Source of the DNA: Firmicutes bacterium UBA4981
Lineage (GTDB): Bacteria; Bacillota; SHA-98; UBA4971
Reading direction: 5' to 3'
DNA length: 14,121 nucleotides
NCBI GenBank assembly: GCA_002398515.1
Contig: DGZL01000043.1
Location: 24,270-38,390 of the forward strand
Shown: positions 14,117-14,121 of the stretch, piece by piece
Layout of the letters: every line of letters begins with the position of its first letter
How positions within the stretch are numbered: the stretch's first letter is position 1
Made by a program: the position numbers and the translations under genes
The notes under the pieces: model-generated
Database searches by the model: none
Seen by the model: the letters and a program-made list of their open reading frames with translations, nothing else
What the model was told of the DNA's origin: nothing

Positions 14117-14121
14117 GTATG

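Overview
The window looks like a chromosomal housekeeping segment of a Gram-positive anaerobe, probably a clostridial-type or deep-branching Firmicute. The reasons are the split glycyl-tRNA synthetase (glyQ-glyS), a pyruvate phosphate dikinase, the dnaG-rpoD pair, strong AGGAGG-type ribosome binding sites, a leucine dehydrogenase, a bacterial RNase P RNA, and a Bacillus-type LexA box (GAAC-N4-GTTC). I saw no phage, insertion sequence or CRISPR array. The species cannot be named from this window.

Layout. Positions 1-2539 hold the 3' end of glyQ and all of glyS, overlapping by 8 bases. After a 112-base gap, which may hold a tiny ORF, comes ppdK (2652-5351). A 501-base gene-free stretch follows, with a terminator-like hairpin and several inverted repeats. 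It leads into dnaG (5853-7751) and rpoD (7836-8975). A strong promoter then drives two tRNA genes, tRNA-Asn(GTT) and a CAT-anticodon tRNA, closed by a clear intrinsic terminator. Next, on the plus strand, are a 60-residue DksA/TraR-type zinc-finger protein, a coiled-coil/zinc-ribbon protein (COG1579 type), an RNase HI-family protein, and rnpB with its own consensus-like promoter. The only minus-strand gene is a leucine dehydrogenase (11372-12460), convergent with rnpB.

The most interesting part is the right end. Divergent from the leucine dehydrogenase gene is a consensus promoter (TTGACA, 18 bp, TATAAT) followed by a near-perfect Gram-positive LexA box. Behind it lies a Y-family DNA polymerase homologue that keeps the fold and a beta-clamp-binding-like motif but has lost two of the three catalytic acidic residues. 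This resembles ImuB, the non-catalytic organiser of the ImuA/ImuB/DnaE2 mutasome. A small protein resembling the DUF6504 family overlaps its 3' end by 56 bases behind a strong ribosome binding site. The window ends 5 bases past that gene. I infer an SOS-induced mutasome-like cassette that continues outside the window, perhaps with a DnaE2-type polymerase.

The rest is translation (glyQS, tRNAs, rnpB), replication/transcription initiation (dnaG, rpoD) and central metabolism (ppdK, leucine dehydrogenase). Most gene calls are secure. The small ORFs, several start codons, the identity of the CAT tRNA and the roles of the non-coding structures are less so.
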